Under the pieces are notes generated by a model. The model searched no databases and was not told where the DNA came from. It was given only the letters and a program-made list of their open reading frames with translations. Shown here piece after piece: positions 1-10,597 of a DNA stretch of 32,157 nucleotides. This stretch comes from Tannerellaceae bacterium (GTDB lineage Bacteria > Bacteroidota > Bacteroidia > Bacteroidales > Tannerellaceae). Position 1 is the stretch's first letter. Each line of letters begins with the position of its first letter. Location: positions 1-32,157 of the forward strand of contig JAISDJ010000113.1 in assembly GCA_031264865.1 (NCBI GenBank). Direction: 5' to 3'. The position numbers and the translations under genes are program-made.

Positions 1-1533
1 TTCAAAATCCGATTTATTTATTGATCTTGTTGGGACATTCTCACCTTTTTTCATGCGATTCCATGCATCTCGCGAAGGACCCATATAAGGATATGCATCA
101 AATATAGAGCCCCGGCCAAACATCCTTGGATCCTGTTGTTCTGTCAGTTTTTGCAGAAGCTCGCTTTGCAATTGTTTTTTCAATGTATCGTAATTGGCAT
201 CTTCTGCCAGATTGGCCATACATTCCCGGTCTTCTGAAATATTATACAGTTCTTCTTCCTGCCGTTTGCCGAAAGAAAGTTGCCAGTAGATATCTGTTTC
301 GGGATTCCGCCGTGCTTTTAATACTTCTGTTTTTGTCGGACTGCCGTCTACATTCATATACCCTGTTTCTGGATTTCCTGCTGGCCAACGACTGGTTTCA
401 AAATTTACCAGATAAAGAAAGTCGTTCTTTATAATGCCCCTGATCGGATATCCCTGGTCATCCGGTCGTCCAACATCATGCCTTTCTTTCCCGATCAACA
501 CATAATCCCTTTGCGGCTTACTGTTCTCTTTTGTCAATAGATCGAGAAAACTTTTTCCTTCTATTGGTTGCATCCCCGATTTCTCTTCCGGTATCCCGGT
601 TACAGCAAGAAATGTCGGCGTCAGATCTATAAAACTCAAAAGATCTTTTATCTCCCGCCCGGCTTTCGTTATCCCTTTTTTCCACATCATGGCGAACGGG
701 ACATGATTGGAATATTCGTATTCCTGTCCTTTAGCGCGAGGAAACGGCATTCCATGGTCGGCAGTAACGATGACGATTGTATTTTCCAGTTCCCCTGTCT
801 CTTCCAATGCCTGAAGGATAGCAACCAGATGTTTATCAAAATGCTCTATTTCCAACGCATAATCCAGCATGTCCGTGCGTACCACCTCGTTATCCGGCCA
901 GAAAGAAGGAACGGAATCAATCTGATTGATATTTTTCCCGGCTTTTAAAGAAGATCCGAAATCGTATCCTCTATGCGGTTCTAAAGCGCCATACCAGAAA
1001 CAGAAAGGTTGGCTCTTAGGCTTATTCTTGAGGAATTCTTTAAAATTAGCAGCATAATCAATATTGGATATTCCCTTTGTCGGGGGTGACAACTTGATCT
1101 GATTCCACATTTCCCCAACCATATTCCGTGGATTTCCCAACGAGTCGTTGGCAAACCCGGGTCCCCAGCCTTTTCCTGTTGCTCCTACCTTATAACCATT
1201 CTCAGCCAATACTTCGGGATAAGACTTGAACTTCGCAGGGAAATCAGACCAGTGATTACAGGCTTCTTCCAATTGCCAGGAATTGCGCCCTGTAATAATA
1301 CAGGCACGGGAAGGTGCTGATTTGGCATTACAGGTGTACATGCGATGAAACAACAGACCTTCTTGTGATACCCGATCAAAGCCGGGTGTATTGAGCCAAG
1401 TCGTTCCATATGCCCGCATATGGGGATAGGATACGTCGTCTGCGATACAGAACAGGATGTTGGGGGCTTTCTGTTGTCCGTACATCGTGGAGCAGAAAAG
1501 ACTCAGCCCGACTAATCGAATCGTATTTTTCAT
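1..1533 (-). CDS. S1-family sulfatase, serine-type, 3' end truncated by window edge
   Basis: The minus frame from ATG at 1531-1533 is open to base 1 (511 codons; not in the ORF track because no stop lies in the window). It reads [43 protein letters not shown]...[16 protein letters not shown]...[14 protein letters not shown]...[18 protein letters not shown]. Features: signal peptide, N-terminal metal-site DD, S-x-P-S-R formylglycine motif, TADHG. Confidence 0.93.
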   Translation of the reverse strand, partial: MKNTIRLVGLSLFCSTMYGQQKAPNILFCIADDVSYPHMRAYGTTWLNTPGFDRVSQEGLLFHRMYTCNAKSAPSRACIITGRNSWQLEEACNHWSDFPAKFKSYPEVLAENGYKVGATGKGWGPGFANDSLGNPRNMVGEMWNQIKLSPPTKGISNIDYAANFKEFLKNKPKSQPFCFWYGALEPHRGYDFGSSLKAGKNINQIDSVPSFWPDNEVVRTDMLDYALEIEHFDKHLVAILQALEETGELENTIVIVTADHGMPFPRAKGQEYEYSNHVPFAMMWKKGITKAGREIKDLLSFIDLTPTFLAVTGIPEEKSGMQPIEGKSFLDLLTKENSKPQRDYVLIGKERHDVGRPDDQGYPIRGIIKNDFLYLVNFETSRWPAGNPETGYMNVDGSPTKTEVLKARRNPETDIYWQLSFGKRQEEELYNISEDRECMANLAEDANYDTLKKQLQSELLQKLTEQQDPRMFGRGSIFDAYPYMGPSRDAWNRMKKGENVPTRSINKSDFE

Positions 1534-1551
1534 GATAGTGAATAGAATAAA

Positions 1552-2973
1552 TTACTCATCTCTAAGTTCTGGTATCTCATCGAACAGCCTAAATCCGGAT
1601 ATGCGATCGTTTGTATCCGCCCGTTTTCTTTTCCAGAAGGGGTGATCAGCTGTATCTTTTTGCCATTGGACAAGAAGTTTAGCCAACTTTCTTCCTTCCG
1701 GAATATGCTGCGGTATATCTGCAATATTATCCAGTTCGAACGGATCATTTTCCAGATCATACAACTCGATCATTGAACGGGGTGCTATAAATATTTGTTT
1801 CTGGCTATCGTTTAATTTCCCTTCCCTTTGCCATTTTTTTAGTTCATACCAGCTCAGACTGGAACTCAGATCCGCCGCCGTACCATGGGGTAACTCATAA
1901 TAGGCATTATATATCAGCTTATATTTTTCAGATCGAATACAACGCATATATTCATCGGTATTATGCCAGTTACGTTCCGCATAAATATAGTCACGCCCCC
2001 TTTTAGTAGGATCCAGAACCAACTCATGGAAACTCTCGCCATAAATTTCTTCCGGTGGAGTAATGCCGACGAGGCTTAACAGTGTCGACATAAGGTCAAT
2101 ACTACTGACAAGTCCATTTTCATGCACTTTTCCCGGCTTAATAACTCTATTCCATACAAAAATTAAAGGAGTTTGTATTCCGGAATCATATAAAGAACCT
2201 TTACTTCTCGGGAAAGGCATCCCATTATCACTTAGGAAAACAATGATTGTATTGTTAAGTTTTCCTTTTTGTTCCAGGATCGAGAGCATTTTTCCTATAT
2301 TCTGATCCATACGGGTGATCTCATCATAATAATCAGCCAGATCACGCCGGGTATCCGGTCCGTCGATCAGATATGGGGGAACCGATACTTCTTCCGGGCT
2401 GTTCCTTTGCGGACAGATCTCTCGGTTATACGGACGATGCGGATCTGCAAATCCTACCCAAAGGAAAAAAGGTTGTTCTTTGCTTTCGTCGATAAACCGG
2501 GCATAATTTGCATACGTCTCTTCCGTAAGATCGCCCTGATTGGGCAGGTATCCGCTTGGAATCATCTGGTTGAATTGTTTATTTCCTTCCCCTCCCCAAT
2601 GGGTTTTTAACATCGATCCTGTATAATAACCTACTTCACGGAAATAGGAAGGCATCATTCTAATACCAGCTTTAAGAGGTGTATGTAGGTCTTCCGTTCC
2701 GATCGTATGAGCAAACATACCTGTCATCATACTGGTTCGTGAAGGGCTGGATTGCGGAGAGGTCAGGAAAGCTTTATTAAACTTTACTCCCTGCGCAGCC
2801 AAGCGGTCGATGTGGGGTGTTTTTATAGAAAGATTTCCGTAGCAACCGAAGTCCATTCCGGCATCATCGGCTATGAAAACGAGAATGTTCGGTCGTTCTT
2901 GTTCCTTACTTTCCTGTGCTGACAGCGTTGTAGTTGCAAAAATGCCTATTGGTATAAGCCAGTTCTTTTTCAT
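1552..2973 (-). CDS. S1-family sulfatase, serine-type
   Basis: ORF 1552..3045; the likely start is the internal Met at 2973 (MKKNWLIPIGIFATTTLSAQ signal peptide). Motifs: PNILVFIADDAGMDFGCYG, SSPSRTSMMTG, FADPHRPYN, IIVFLSDNGMPFPRSKGSLYDSGIQTPLIF. Confidence 0.93.
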   Translation of the reverse strand: MKKNWLIPIGIFATTTLSAQESKEQERPNILVFIADDAGMDFGCYGNLSIKTPHIDRLAAQGVKFNKAFLTSPQSSPSRTSMMTGMFAHTIGTEDLHTPLKAGIRMMPSYFREVGYYTGSMLKTHWGGEGNKQFNQMIPSGYLPNQGDLTEETYANYARFIDESKEQPFFLWVGFADPHRPYNREICPQRNSPEEVSVPPYLIDGPDTRRDLADYYDEITRMDQNIGKMLSILEQKGKLNNTIIVFLSDNGMPFPRSKGSLYDSGIQTPLIFVWNRVIKPGKVHENGLVSSIDLMSTLLSLVGITPPEEIYGESFHELVLDPTKRGRDYIYAERNWHNTDEYMRCIRSEKYKLIYNAYYELPHGTAADLSSSLSWYELKKWQREGKLNDSQKQIFIAPRSMIELYDLENDPFELDNIADIPQHIPEGRKLAKLLVQWQKDTADHPFWKRKRADTNDRISGFRLFDEIPELRDE

Positions 2974-3058
2974 TTTTCTGGGTATTATAGTAATCTTTTT
3001 TATGATCATTCGGTTGTGTATCCGGTATCTTGCGGTAATTTTCAACCTTAGTCAAACA

Positions 3059-5527
3059 TTACAGAATATTTTCAAATATAATGGATATGCTTCCGCCTGC
3101 TTCCGAGCGTAAAGTGATTTCATCTGTGTTTTCAGATATCACACTTCCTCCAATAACTTTTATCAGTTTCTTATCTCCATATTTTACACACACGGTTGAA
3201 GTCGATGCAACCTTAATCACCAGCAGGTTATTTCCCAGTTGTATGTCATCCAACTGCCCTGTCGATGAAATGACGGATATCTTTTCTCCTTCATTACCAA
3301 TTAGAAAAGCTTCTATCGTATCATCCGGTTTATTGAAATGAAATTCCATGCTGATACTTTCGTGGTTGCTTGTATAAGGATGATTTAAAATACCGAGTAG
3401 TTGTGAACGATTCAGACTTAATTTATAAGGGAACTTTACCTTTGATCCACTGAATCCGATAACCTGTCCGAAGGCATGCATAGAATCCACCTGTGTATAG
3501 ATCTCCGGGGATGCTCCTACTTTAGCATCGTAGTCGATCATGGTGCCTTCTATATAGGGTCTTACTCGTTTGGCTTTTACCAATGTTTTACCGATATCGA
3601 CCCTTTCTTCGGGAGTAAGTCGGCTAAGATCTCCCCAAAAACCATGCCCGGCAATTAAAGCGTTATTTATATTATAACGTTGTGCACGGTATGGCGCCAT
3701 ATCATGCGGGTGAACAGCATAAGTAAATAACTCTTTAGGGAAAAAATGTCCGTATTCATTAATAACCGTACGCATAGATTTAGTTCTGTAAGTGGAATAA
3801 TCCCCATAAGCGGACGCACCGTTATTGATGAAAAAAAATATTCCTTCCTGCAATGGCATCAACCCAATCATGCATCGTTCTGGTTCTGTCAGGTCTATTT
3901 CAACAACTACATCTTTATTGTATTCTTGTAACTCTTTCATAATACGGGTTACATAGAAAGGGAAAAGGTAATTATATCTTTCTATCCTTTCTTTTTTTGT
4001 ATATGTATTATCTCCATGATAGAGACCGGACAAAGAACTATTGAAAGTGTTCATTGCATCCCATTTAAAAAAACGAATACCTTGATCTATCAAGTTCTTA
4101 CAATCTTCGAGAAATAATTCTGAAAAAGGTCCTACAATATCAAATACCGGTTTTCCCCATTGTGCTACAATAGGAATTCCGTCCGATCGGCGAATAATCC
4201 ATTCGGGATATTGTCGATATCTTTCAAAGAGGCTATCTATTGCCATCGGAGATAACCAGATCCCCGGTGTCATATTATGATCCTTCATCCGGCTAACAAG
4301 CGGAGTCAATTTATTGGGTAAACGTTTTTGGTGTGGACTCCACGCACCAAGTGCTTCTTCCCATCCGTCATCAAGTACAAAAAGTTCGATATTCATCTCA
4401 GCAACATAATCAATTTCCCGAAGTATCCGTTCCTCAGTAAGGACCTCTCTTAAATCATGCCCTTTCTTATTCAGCTCCCTTTGCATTGCCCAGGTATTGT
4501 AATAAAAATGGGATTCCCGGGATTTAGGATGCTCTGTTATCTGGCTGAAAAGATAATTGTGTATCAGTGGTTCGATCTTTTCATCTTTTCCGATAAAACT
4601 GAAACTATTCCATACAGTTTCGTAATAAGAATCATACGGTATTTTTTCATTATCAAAATAACCTCCTCTTAGTAGCTCCGTAGCTATTGTCCGGGTATTT
4701 CCACTTTGCTTATAATGATGAGTTATAAACCAGAAATTTTCATCTTTTATATCAGTTTCGTCACCTTCTACTCCCTGACTTTCATCAATATCTCCCTTTT
4801 TCTTGGAGGTAACTTCCGACAACCGAAAACTATTTGCTTCATCTTGTGAGGCATGTTCGTAAGTTAACATTACTTGATGTTTCCCCGTATAGGTAACAGA
4901 GAAAGGACCTTTCAAGAAAAGCTCATTATCATCCGTCATCGTATGATTTCTGACAGCAGGATAAAACGTATGGTTCCAATATAGATAATTGGCCATTTGT
5001 ATTTCCTGTATAGATCCTTCTGTGCTATTATTTAAACATAACCTTGGATAAATCAGATGCAACTTTCCTTCCTTTTTATTTAACTGAAAGTTATATCCTT
5101 TGGTTGATTTCAGATGTATCTTCTCTCTGGTAAGTGTTGAGTTTTGAAAATATTGTCGGTATAATTCTATTTTCAAGCCCTTGTAAGAACCCTTACCTTC
5201 AAAGTAAAAAATATACTCCAGACCTTGATTAACCAAACTTCTCTCTTCGTATTTAATAAATTCCCATACCGGCATAGACGATGTTACAGTATTTTTGTTA
5301 ATCTGAAATTCGAAGTAAGGAAGTGCATTTTCAGCTATTAATTCTTTTTGGGTTTTCTTATCGAACACGGATTGGATTGAGATCATATTATTTTTAAAAG
5401 ATAATACCTGTCGCATTAGTGTATTTTCAAAGGTGAATTCCTTGCCAATCATGTGCCCGTTGGCTAGCATATTATTATCAAAAAAGAAAAATAAAATGAC
5501 TAGTAAAAAGATGTTCTTAGGTTTCAT
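3059..5527 (-). CDS. GH36/melibiase-like alpha-galactosidase-type glycoside hydrolase (divergent)
   Basis: 822 aa with signal peptide. TIM-barrel signatures of the GH36/GH27 clan: FYYNTWAMQ, ELFVLDDGWEEALGAWSPHQKRLPN, MTPGIWLSPMAID, and GIRFFKWDAMN (KWD nucleophile-like motif). Confidence 0.8.
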   Translation of the reverse strand: MKPKNIFLLVILFFFFDNNMLANGHMIGKEFTFENTLMRQVLSFKNNMISIQSVFDKKTQKELIAENALPYFEFQINKNTVTSSMPVWEFIKYEERSLVNQGLEYIFYFEGKGSYKGLKIELYRQYFQNSTLTREKIHLKSTKGYNFQLNKKEGKLHLIYPRLCLNNSTEGSIQEIQMANYLYWNHTFYPAVRNHTMTDDNELFLKGPFSVTYTGKHQVMLTYEHASQDEANSFRLSEVTSKKKGDIDESQGVEGDETDIKDENFWFITHHYKQSGNTRTIATELLRGGYFDNEKIPYDSYYETVWNSFSFIGKDEKIEPLIHNYLFSQITEHPKSRESHFYYNTWAMQRELNKKGHDLREVLTEERILREIDYVAEMNIELFVLDDGWEEALGAWSPHQKRLPNKLTPLVSRMKDHNMTPGIWLSPMAIDSLFERYRQYPEWIIRRSDGIPIVAQWGKPVFDIVGPFSELFLEDCKNLIDQGIRFFKWDAMNTFNSSLSGLYHGDNTYTKKERIERYNYLFPFYVTRIMKELQEYNKDVVVEIDLTEPERCMIGLMPLQEGIFFFINNGASAYGDYSTYRTKSMRTVINEYGHFFPKELFTYAVHPHDMAPYRAQRYNINNALIAGHGFWGDLSRLTPEERVDIGKTLVKAKRVRPYIEGTMIDYDAKVGASPEIYTQVDSMHAFGQVIGFSGSKVKFPYKLSLNRSQLLGILNHPYTSNHESISMEFHFNKPDDTIEAFLIGNEGEKISVISSTGQLDDIQLGNNLLVIKVASTSTVCVKYGDKKLIKVIGGSVISENTDEITLRSEAGGSISIIFENIL

Positions 5528-5548
5528 TTAATTTGTTGCAATATTGGA

Positions 5549-5601
5549 AGGTGTATCAAAAGTACCTCTGGGTTAAGAAAGAATAAACTTTTGACACACC
5601 T
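5549..5601. repeat. 53-bp inverted-repeat element between susD and the GH36-like gene
   Basis: aggtgtatcaaaagt (5549-5563) against acttttgacacacct (5587-5601); the reverse complement of the right arm is aggtgtgtcaaaagt, 14 of 15 identical. Confidence 0.75.
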
Positions 5602-5614
5602 CTATGATTTTCAT

Positions 5615-7096
5615 TTATTTAGGCATAATCTGATAATCATTCTGTTTCAATTCCGGATTTACATCAACCTGTTTCTGTGGAATCGGAGTAGTGAGGTTTG
5701 TTTCATTGAGTTTAAACCCTTTACTCGTCATTACTTCTACCGCACGACCGGTGCGGATTAAATCGAACCATCGGTGCCCTTCGAAAGCCAGTTCTACACG
5801 GCGTTCGTGTTCCACAGCCAAGAAGAATTCATTTTTATCCGAAGTTTTAATATCAATGGGAGAGGTTTCTGTTGTCTGGTAACCGAATCCCCGGCGGCGC
5901 ACTTGGTTGAGGTAACCACATGCCTGCGCTGTTTTTCCATTCTGGTTCAGTGCTTCGGCATACATTAAGAGTATGTCGGCGTAACGAATTACCGGGAAGT
6001 TGTTATTACTGTCGCCGTTTTGATAAGGGACGTCAAAGTATTTCTTCACATAACGTGATTCAATCCATTCTCCGTTTTTACGTGAGTCGTTATAGCCGAG
6101 TGCCATAGAAAAGTCTCTTCTCAGGTCACCTTCTTCATAGGCGTTATACATGCCCATTTCCGGAACGTTATTACCTCCCGTTCCTCCTACCTGAACGACA
6201 TTGGCTCCCGAGTTGAAAGGTGCAAAGGTGTTCGGAAAATTACTTCCTTCTCCGTATCCGCCTTTCTTGAACTGAACTTCGAAAACAGCTTCTTTGTTAT
6301 TGTGGTTATCCGCATGGAATACACTGGCATAACCCTCATTATTCAATGAGCCTGCCGCGTTCTCTAAAAGTGCGTATGCCGAACTGTTTACCACTTCTGC
6401 CAGTTTGGCTTCGGCTTCCGGGTATTTGTTCAGTGTGAGATATACTTTGCCTAATAAAGCTTTGGCAGCTCCTGAAGTAGTCCGACCGATATTCGCGTCT
6501 TCCTTGTAAGAAGCAGGTAATGCTTCGGCTTCTTTCAGGTCGGCGATAATCTGTTCGTATACTTTTTCTTTCGAATCTATCACATATTTATATGATTCAC
6601 TGATACTTATCTCGTGCAATACCAGTGGAACATTTCCATATACGCGAACAAGATTGAAGTAGGTCAATGCCCGGAGAAATTTGCATTCCAGTTTATACCG
6701 ATCACTAAGAGTTTTCTCGATAACTACATTTTCAATACGATCTAAAACCGTGTTGACACGATTAATACCGGTATAGCTCATATTCCAGAAATTGGCAATA
6801 TAAGGATTCGTAGTACGGATATAGAACTTATCGAATTCGTCTTGATCGACTACGGAACCTGAAAGTAAATTGCGTGTATTGTCTGATGGGATTTCCGCGA
6901 AAACATACCAGTTGCCATATTGGCTGTCCTCCTGAAGCGTGGAGTACGCACCGTTGACGGCCATCGTAAATTGTTCCGCCGTTTGATAAAATTGTTCCGC
7001 TCCTAATTCATTTTTCGGTTTTAAGTCGAGAAAATCACTACAGGATGTAAGGCCTAAACACAAGCCCAATACGATTATTTTATATTTTGCTCTCAT
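5615..7096 (-). CDS. SusD/RagB-family glycan-binding lipoprotein
   Basis: ORF 5615..7126; likely start MRAKYKIIVLGLCLGLTSCSDFLDLKPKNELGAEQFYQ (lipobox LTSC) at 7096. C-terminal RYADILLMYAEALNQ...ERRVELAFEGHRWFDLIRTGRA is typical SusD. It lies directly downstream of susC. Confidence 0.97.
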   Translation of the reverse strand: MRAKYKIIVLGLCLGLTSCSDFLDLKPKNELGAEQFYQTAEQFTMAVNGAYSTLQEDSQYGNWYVFAEIPSDNTRNLLSGSVVDQDEFDKFYIRTTNPYIANFWNMSYTGINRVNTVLDRIENVVIEKTLSDRYKLECKFLRALTYFNLVRVYGNVPLVLHEISISESYKYVIDSKEKVYEQIIADLKEAEALPASYKEDANIGRTTSGAAKALLGKVYLTLNKYPEAEAKLAEVVNSSAYALLENAAGSLNNEGYASVFHADNHNNKEAVFEVQFKKGGYGEGSNFPNTFAPFNSGANVVQVGGTGGNNVPEMGMYNAYEEGDLRRDFSMALGYNDSRKNGEWIESRYVKKYFDVPYQNGDSNNNFPVIRYADILLMYAEALNQNGKTAQACGYLNQVRRRGFGYQTTETSPIDIKTSDKNEFFLAVEHERRVELAFEGHRWFDLIRTGRAVEVMTSKGFKLNETNLTTPIPQKQVDVNPELKQNDYQIMPK

Positions 7097-7126
7097 ACTT
7101 ATTATTCTGTTTTTAGATATTAACAA

Positions 7127-10100
7127 TTAGAAAGTCACATTCACGCCTACCGTAAAGGTCCGGTTCAAAGGGTACATTCCATAGTCGGTACCGGGAGCCA
7201 GCGAGTTATCCTGTCTATGACTTGTTTCCGGATTGAATCCGCTGTAACTGGTGAATGTCGCCAGATTCTGGATAGACATGTACACCCGGGCATTCTGCAT
7301 GGTGCACTTTTGAGCAAGTACCTTAGGCAAAGTGTAACCCAGTGTCAGGTTATTGATCCGGATAAAAGAAGCGTCTTCCACCCAACGAGAAGAAACGGCG
7401 TTGTTTTGTCCCGTGGTCAACGCATTGGCACGTGGCGTTTTACCATCCCCCGGATTTTCCTCGGATCGCCATCTGTTGAGGACTTCCTTCATCTGGTTCT
7501 GGTTTCCTTCCAACTGTGTAAAGAAACGTTTTCCTAAGAACATCACATCCCTGCCATGAACACCTTGCAACATTACACTGAGATCAAAACTCTTGTATGT
7601 TAACTGGTTGGTCATCCCCCAGGAAAATTTAGGTTCATTGTTACCAATAATGGTACGGTCGTCGGCATCAATTTTTCCATCGTTGTTTATATCGGCATAT
7701 TTAGCATCGCCCACATGCGAGTCGGCAAGGCGGGGGCTGTTATCCAGATCTGCCTGGTTCATATAAACTCCTATTTGTTTGTAGCCATAGAAATTTCCCA
7801 TCGGCTTACCGATCATTGTGATGTGTGTCGTTCCGGCGCCACCGTCGCTTTGTATCGGATCGCCTGCCGGACCGAGAGCAATTATCTTATTACGGTTCAT
7901 GGACATATTCAGATTGGTGGTCCAACTGAAGTCTTTATTCATTACATTGACAGAATGGGTCGTAAGCTCAATCCCCTTATTGTTCACTTTACCAATATTA
8001 CTCCAGGCTCTGGAAAAGCCGGTAATTGTTGGAATATCTACTTCGAGCAACAGGTCGGTTGTTTCACGTTTATACAAATCCAACATAAACGATAGGCGGC
8101 TATTGAGTATGGAAAACTCAAATCCCAGGTCGTATTGCAAGGTCTTTTCCCAAGTCAGGGCATGATTGGAAAAGCTATGTTGTGCTGACCCGGTGACAAC
8201 ATTCCCGGTTCCGGAACCAAATACGTAGTTTTGATTGTTCATCGTACCGATCGAGCCATAATTGTTCGACATGCTGTTGTTTCCGGTTAAACCAACACTT
8301 GTCCGTATTTTCATATCGCTAAGCCACTTGATGTTTTTCATGAAATCTTCCTGCGAAATTCTCCAGGCTATCGACCCCGACGGGAAATAACCGTAGCGGT
8401 TGTCCTTTCCGAAGCGGGAGGAACCATCGGAACGGATCGAGGCCGTCAGGTAGTATTTATTGTTGTAGCGGTAATTCACACGGGCCAGATAAGAGATCAA
8501 TGACCATTCATTCATATCGGAAGAACCGCTTTTTACCTTTGCATTATTCAAGGTACGGATAATATCGTCCGGAAAATCTGAACCTTCCACTTGGCTTTGA
8601 TTGTAAGTGTTCTTCTGAAAGGTAAATCCGGCTACAGCATCGATTTCATGGGCGCCGAAAGAAGTAAAATAGTTCAATGTGTTTTCGTTCAGCCAGTTGA
8701 AAACTTCTCTGTTTTCAGTATTACCTTTTCTGTCGGTTGAGGGAAGTGGAGCTACCACTCCACCTTTAGGAACGGTGGACGGACGGAAAAATTTACTTCT
8801 GTAGTTCATCATGTCGGCGCCTATCGTTGTCTTAAACTTCAGATTTTTCAAAATGGAAATTTCAGCAAACATACTTCCGAAGAAGCGGAGATTGGCACGT
8901 GTGTTCTCGATATCTTTTGCTAAAGCTACAGCATTGGGAACACCTGTCAATCCGTCGCCGGCCACAGCGTATTCAGCCTGCGAAGACCAGGTTCCATCCG
9001 GATTGTAAACAGGCATGAGGGCAGTGGTTGCCAATGCCGGGATGACGACTCCGTCATTCGTCCAGTGTCCCTCGTTCACTCGGTTTTGATCGATATAGGT
9101 CGGCGCCAGGTTGATCCCAACTTTCAGCCATTTGTTAAATTCACTTTCAATTTTCGCACGCGCTGAGAAACGTTCGTAATCGCTTCCTATGATGATCCCC
9201 TCCTGATTGAAATATCCGGCAGAGAACATATATTTTGTTTTTTCGTCTCCACCGGAGACAGAAACCTGATAGTTTTGGATAGGCGCTGTACGGAAAATTT
9301 CGTCCTGCCAGTCTGTTCCTTTACCTATGGCTGCCATAGCCTCCGGATCATCGTATATTGCCGGATAGCGATAACGGTTACCGGCAGGGCGTACTTCTAA
9401 CGGATCATTGGGCGATGCACCCGAAACACGATCTACATAATTATTGTTGAAAGCTTCCCTACTGAATTCTACGAACTCCTCAGCATTGAGCATATCCATT
9501 TTTTTAGTGATATTCTGAAAGCCATAATATATATCCAGGTTTATACTCAATTTCCCGGTTTTACCTGACTTGGTGGTAACCAGCACGACTCCGTTTGCCG
9601 CACGCGAACCGTAAATGGCAGATGCGGAGGCATCTTTCAGTACTTCTATAGATTCGATATCACTCGGATTGATAGAATTCAGATTTTGTTCGCCCAGAGG
9701 AAAACCGTCGACTACGTATAACGGGGAACTGGAAGCAGAGATCGAACCCGCTCCACGCACCCGGATAGTGGCAGCTTGTCCGGGAGATCCGCCTACCTGC
9801 TGAACCTGTACACCCGCCAGTTGTCCGGCCATGGCTTGTGTAGGGTGTGATACTTTCAGGTCTTTCATCGAACCGGCTGATATCTGGCCTACGGAACCTG
9901 TTAAGTCTTTCTTCTTAACAACTCCATAACCAATAACAACTACTTCATCCAAGATTTTCGAATCTTCTCTCATGATTATATTCAAATGAGTCTGATCAGT
10001 GATTTTAATTTCTTGAGTCATATAACTGATATAGGAAACTTGAAGAATCGCGTTTGCGAGCAAACCGGTAATGGTAAACTTACCATCCAGGTCTGTAATG

Positions 10101-10528
10101 CTTCCGTTAGTGTTACCTTTTTCGACTATGTTCGCTCCGATAATCGGCTCGCCTCTTTCATCGGTGACTATACCGGTAATTTTTTTAGCCGATTGCTGGC
10201 TTATCCTGTTTTGTTCGGAAAGGTCATCGCGTTTGATAAGTGTAACGTTTTTGCCAACTAATTTGTATTCCACGTCAGTTCCTGTGAATATTTTATTCAA
10301 AACATCAAAGACAGATTCATTATTGGCATTTAGGGAGACCTGCCGATTTACATTTACCTCGTTCTTGTTATATACGAACAGGTAATCGGTTTGCTTCTCT
10401 ATTTCATAAATGATTTCCCTGAGGGAAAGGTTTTCTGCATGTATAAACACTTTTACATTCTGCGAATTGACTTCTATTGCAAAAAGGGTGTGAAGACATG
10501 CAAACAGGGCAATAACTGTGATTTTCAT
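7127..10528 (-). CDS. SusC/RagA-family TonB-linked outer membrane protein with N-terminal STN domain
   Basis: ORF 7127..10585; likely start at 10528 (MKITVIALFACLHTLFAIEVNSQ). STN domain (SLREIIYEIEKQTDYLFVYN), carboxypeptidase-D-like repeat (ITGIVTDERGEPIIGANIVEKGNTNGSITDLDGKF), plug domain (DEVVVIGYGVVKKKDLTGSV, LYVVDGFP, IEVLKDASASAIYGSRAANGVVLVTTK). Confidence 0.97.
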   Translation of the reverse strand: MKITVIALFACLHTLFAIEVNSQNVKVFIHAENLSLREIIYEIEKQTDYLFVYNKNEVNVNRQVSLNANNESVFDVLNKIFTGTDVEYKLVGKNVTLIKRDDLSEQNRISQQSAKKITGIVTDERGEPIIGANIVEKGNTNGSITDLDGKFTITGLLANAILQVSYISYMTQEIKITDQTHLNIIMREDSKILDEVVVIGYGVVKKKDLTGSVGQISAGSMKDLKVSHPTQAMAGQLAGVQVQQVGGSPGQAATIRVRGAGSISASSSPLYVVDGFPLGEQNLNSINPSDIESIEVLKDASASAIYGSRAANGVVLVTTKSGKTGKLSINLDIYYGFQNITKKMDMLNAEEFVEFSREAFNNNYVDRVSGASPNDPLEVRPAGNRYRYPAIYDDPEAMAAIGKGTDWQDEIFRTAPIQNYQVSVSGGDEKTKYMFSAGYFNQEGIIIGSDYERFSARAKIESEFNKWLKVGINLAPTYIDQNRVNEGHWTNDGVVIPALATTALMPVYNPDGTWSSQAEYAVAGDGLTGVPNAVALAKDIENTRANLRFFGSMFAEISILKNLKFKTTIGADMMNYRSKFFRPSTVPKGGVVAPLPSTDRKGNTENREVFNWLNENTLNYFTSFGAHEIDAVAGFTFQKNTYNQSQVEGSDFPDDIIRTLNNAKVKSGSSDMNEWSLISYLARVNYRYNNKYYLTASIRSDGSSRFGKDNRYGYFPSGSIAWRISQEDFMKNIKWLSDMKIRTSVGLTGNNSMSNNYGSIGTMNNQNYVFGSGTGNVVTGSAQHSFSNHALTWEKTLQYDLGFEFSILNSRLSFMLDLYKRETTDLLLEVDIPTITGFSRAWSNIGKVNNKGIELTTHSVNVMNKDFSWTTNLNMSMNRNKIIALGPAGDPIQSDGGAGTTHITMIGKPMGNFYGYKQIGVYMNQADLDNSPRLADSHVGDAKYADINNDGKIDADDRTIIGNNEPKFSWGMTNQLTYKSFDLSVMLQGVHGRDVMFLGKRFFTQLEGNQNQMKEVLNRWRSEENPGDGKTPRANALTTGQNNAVSSRWVEDASFIRINNLTLGYTLPKVLAQKCTMQNARVYMSIQNLATFTSYSGFNPETSHRQDNSLAPGTDYGMYPLNRTFTVGVNVTF

Positions 10529-10560
10529 AATACGAAATATGTGTTTAATTTCGGATATGG

Positions 10561-10592
10561 ATTGTTTGTACAAAATATAATTCATAATTTTG
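10561..10592 (+). promoter_or_regulatory. Candidate Bacteroidota sigma-ABfr promoter, TTG-N20-TAATTTTG
   Basis: TTG at 10562-10564, 20-bp spacer, TAATTTTG at 10585-10592. Same geometry as the tRNA promoter at 27631-27661 in this window. It points toward the terminator-like hairpin at 10648-10680. Confidence 0.5.
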
Positions 10593-10597
10593 TATGT

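Noticed and set aside
126-2610. Plus-strand ORFs (126..434, 568..948, 1457..1645, 2063..2305, 2269..2610) and minus ORFs 1185..1409 and 1530..1760 in the sulfatase region
   Set aside because: They are antisense or out of frame within, or overlap the ends of, the clear sulfatase coding regions and have no recognisable domains.
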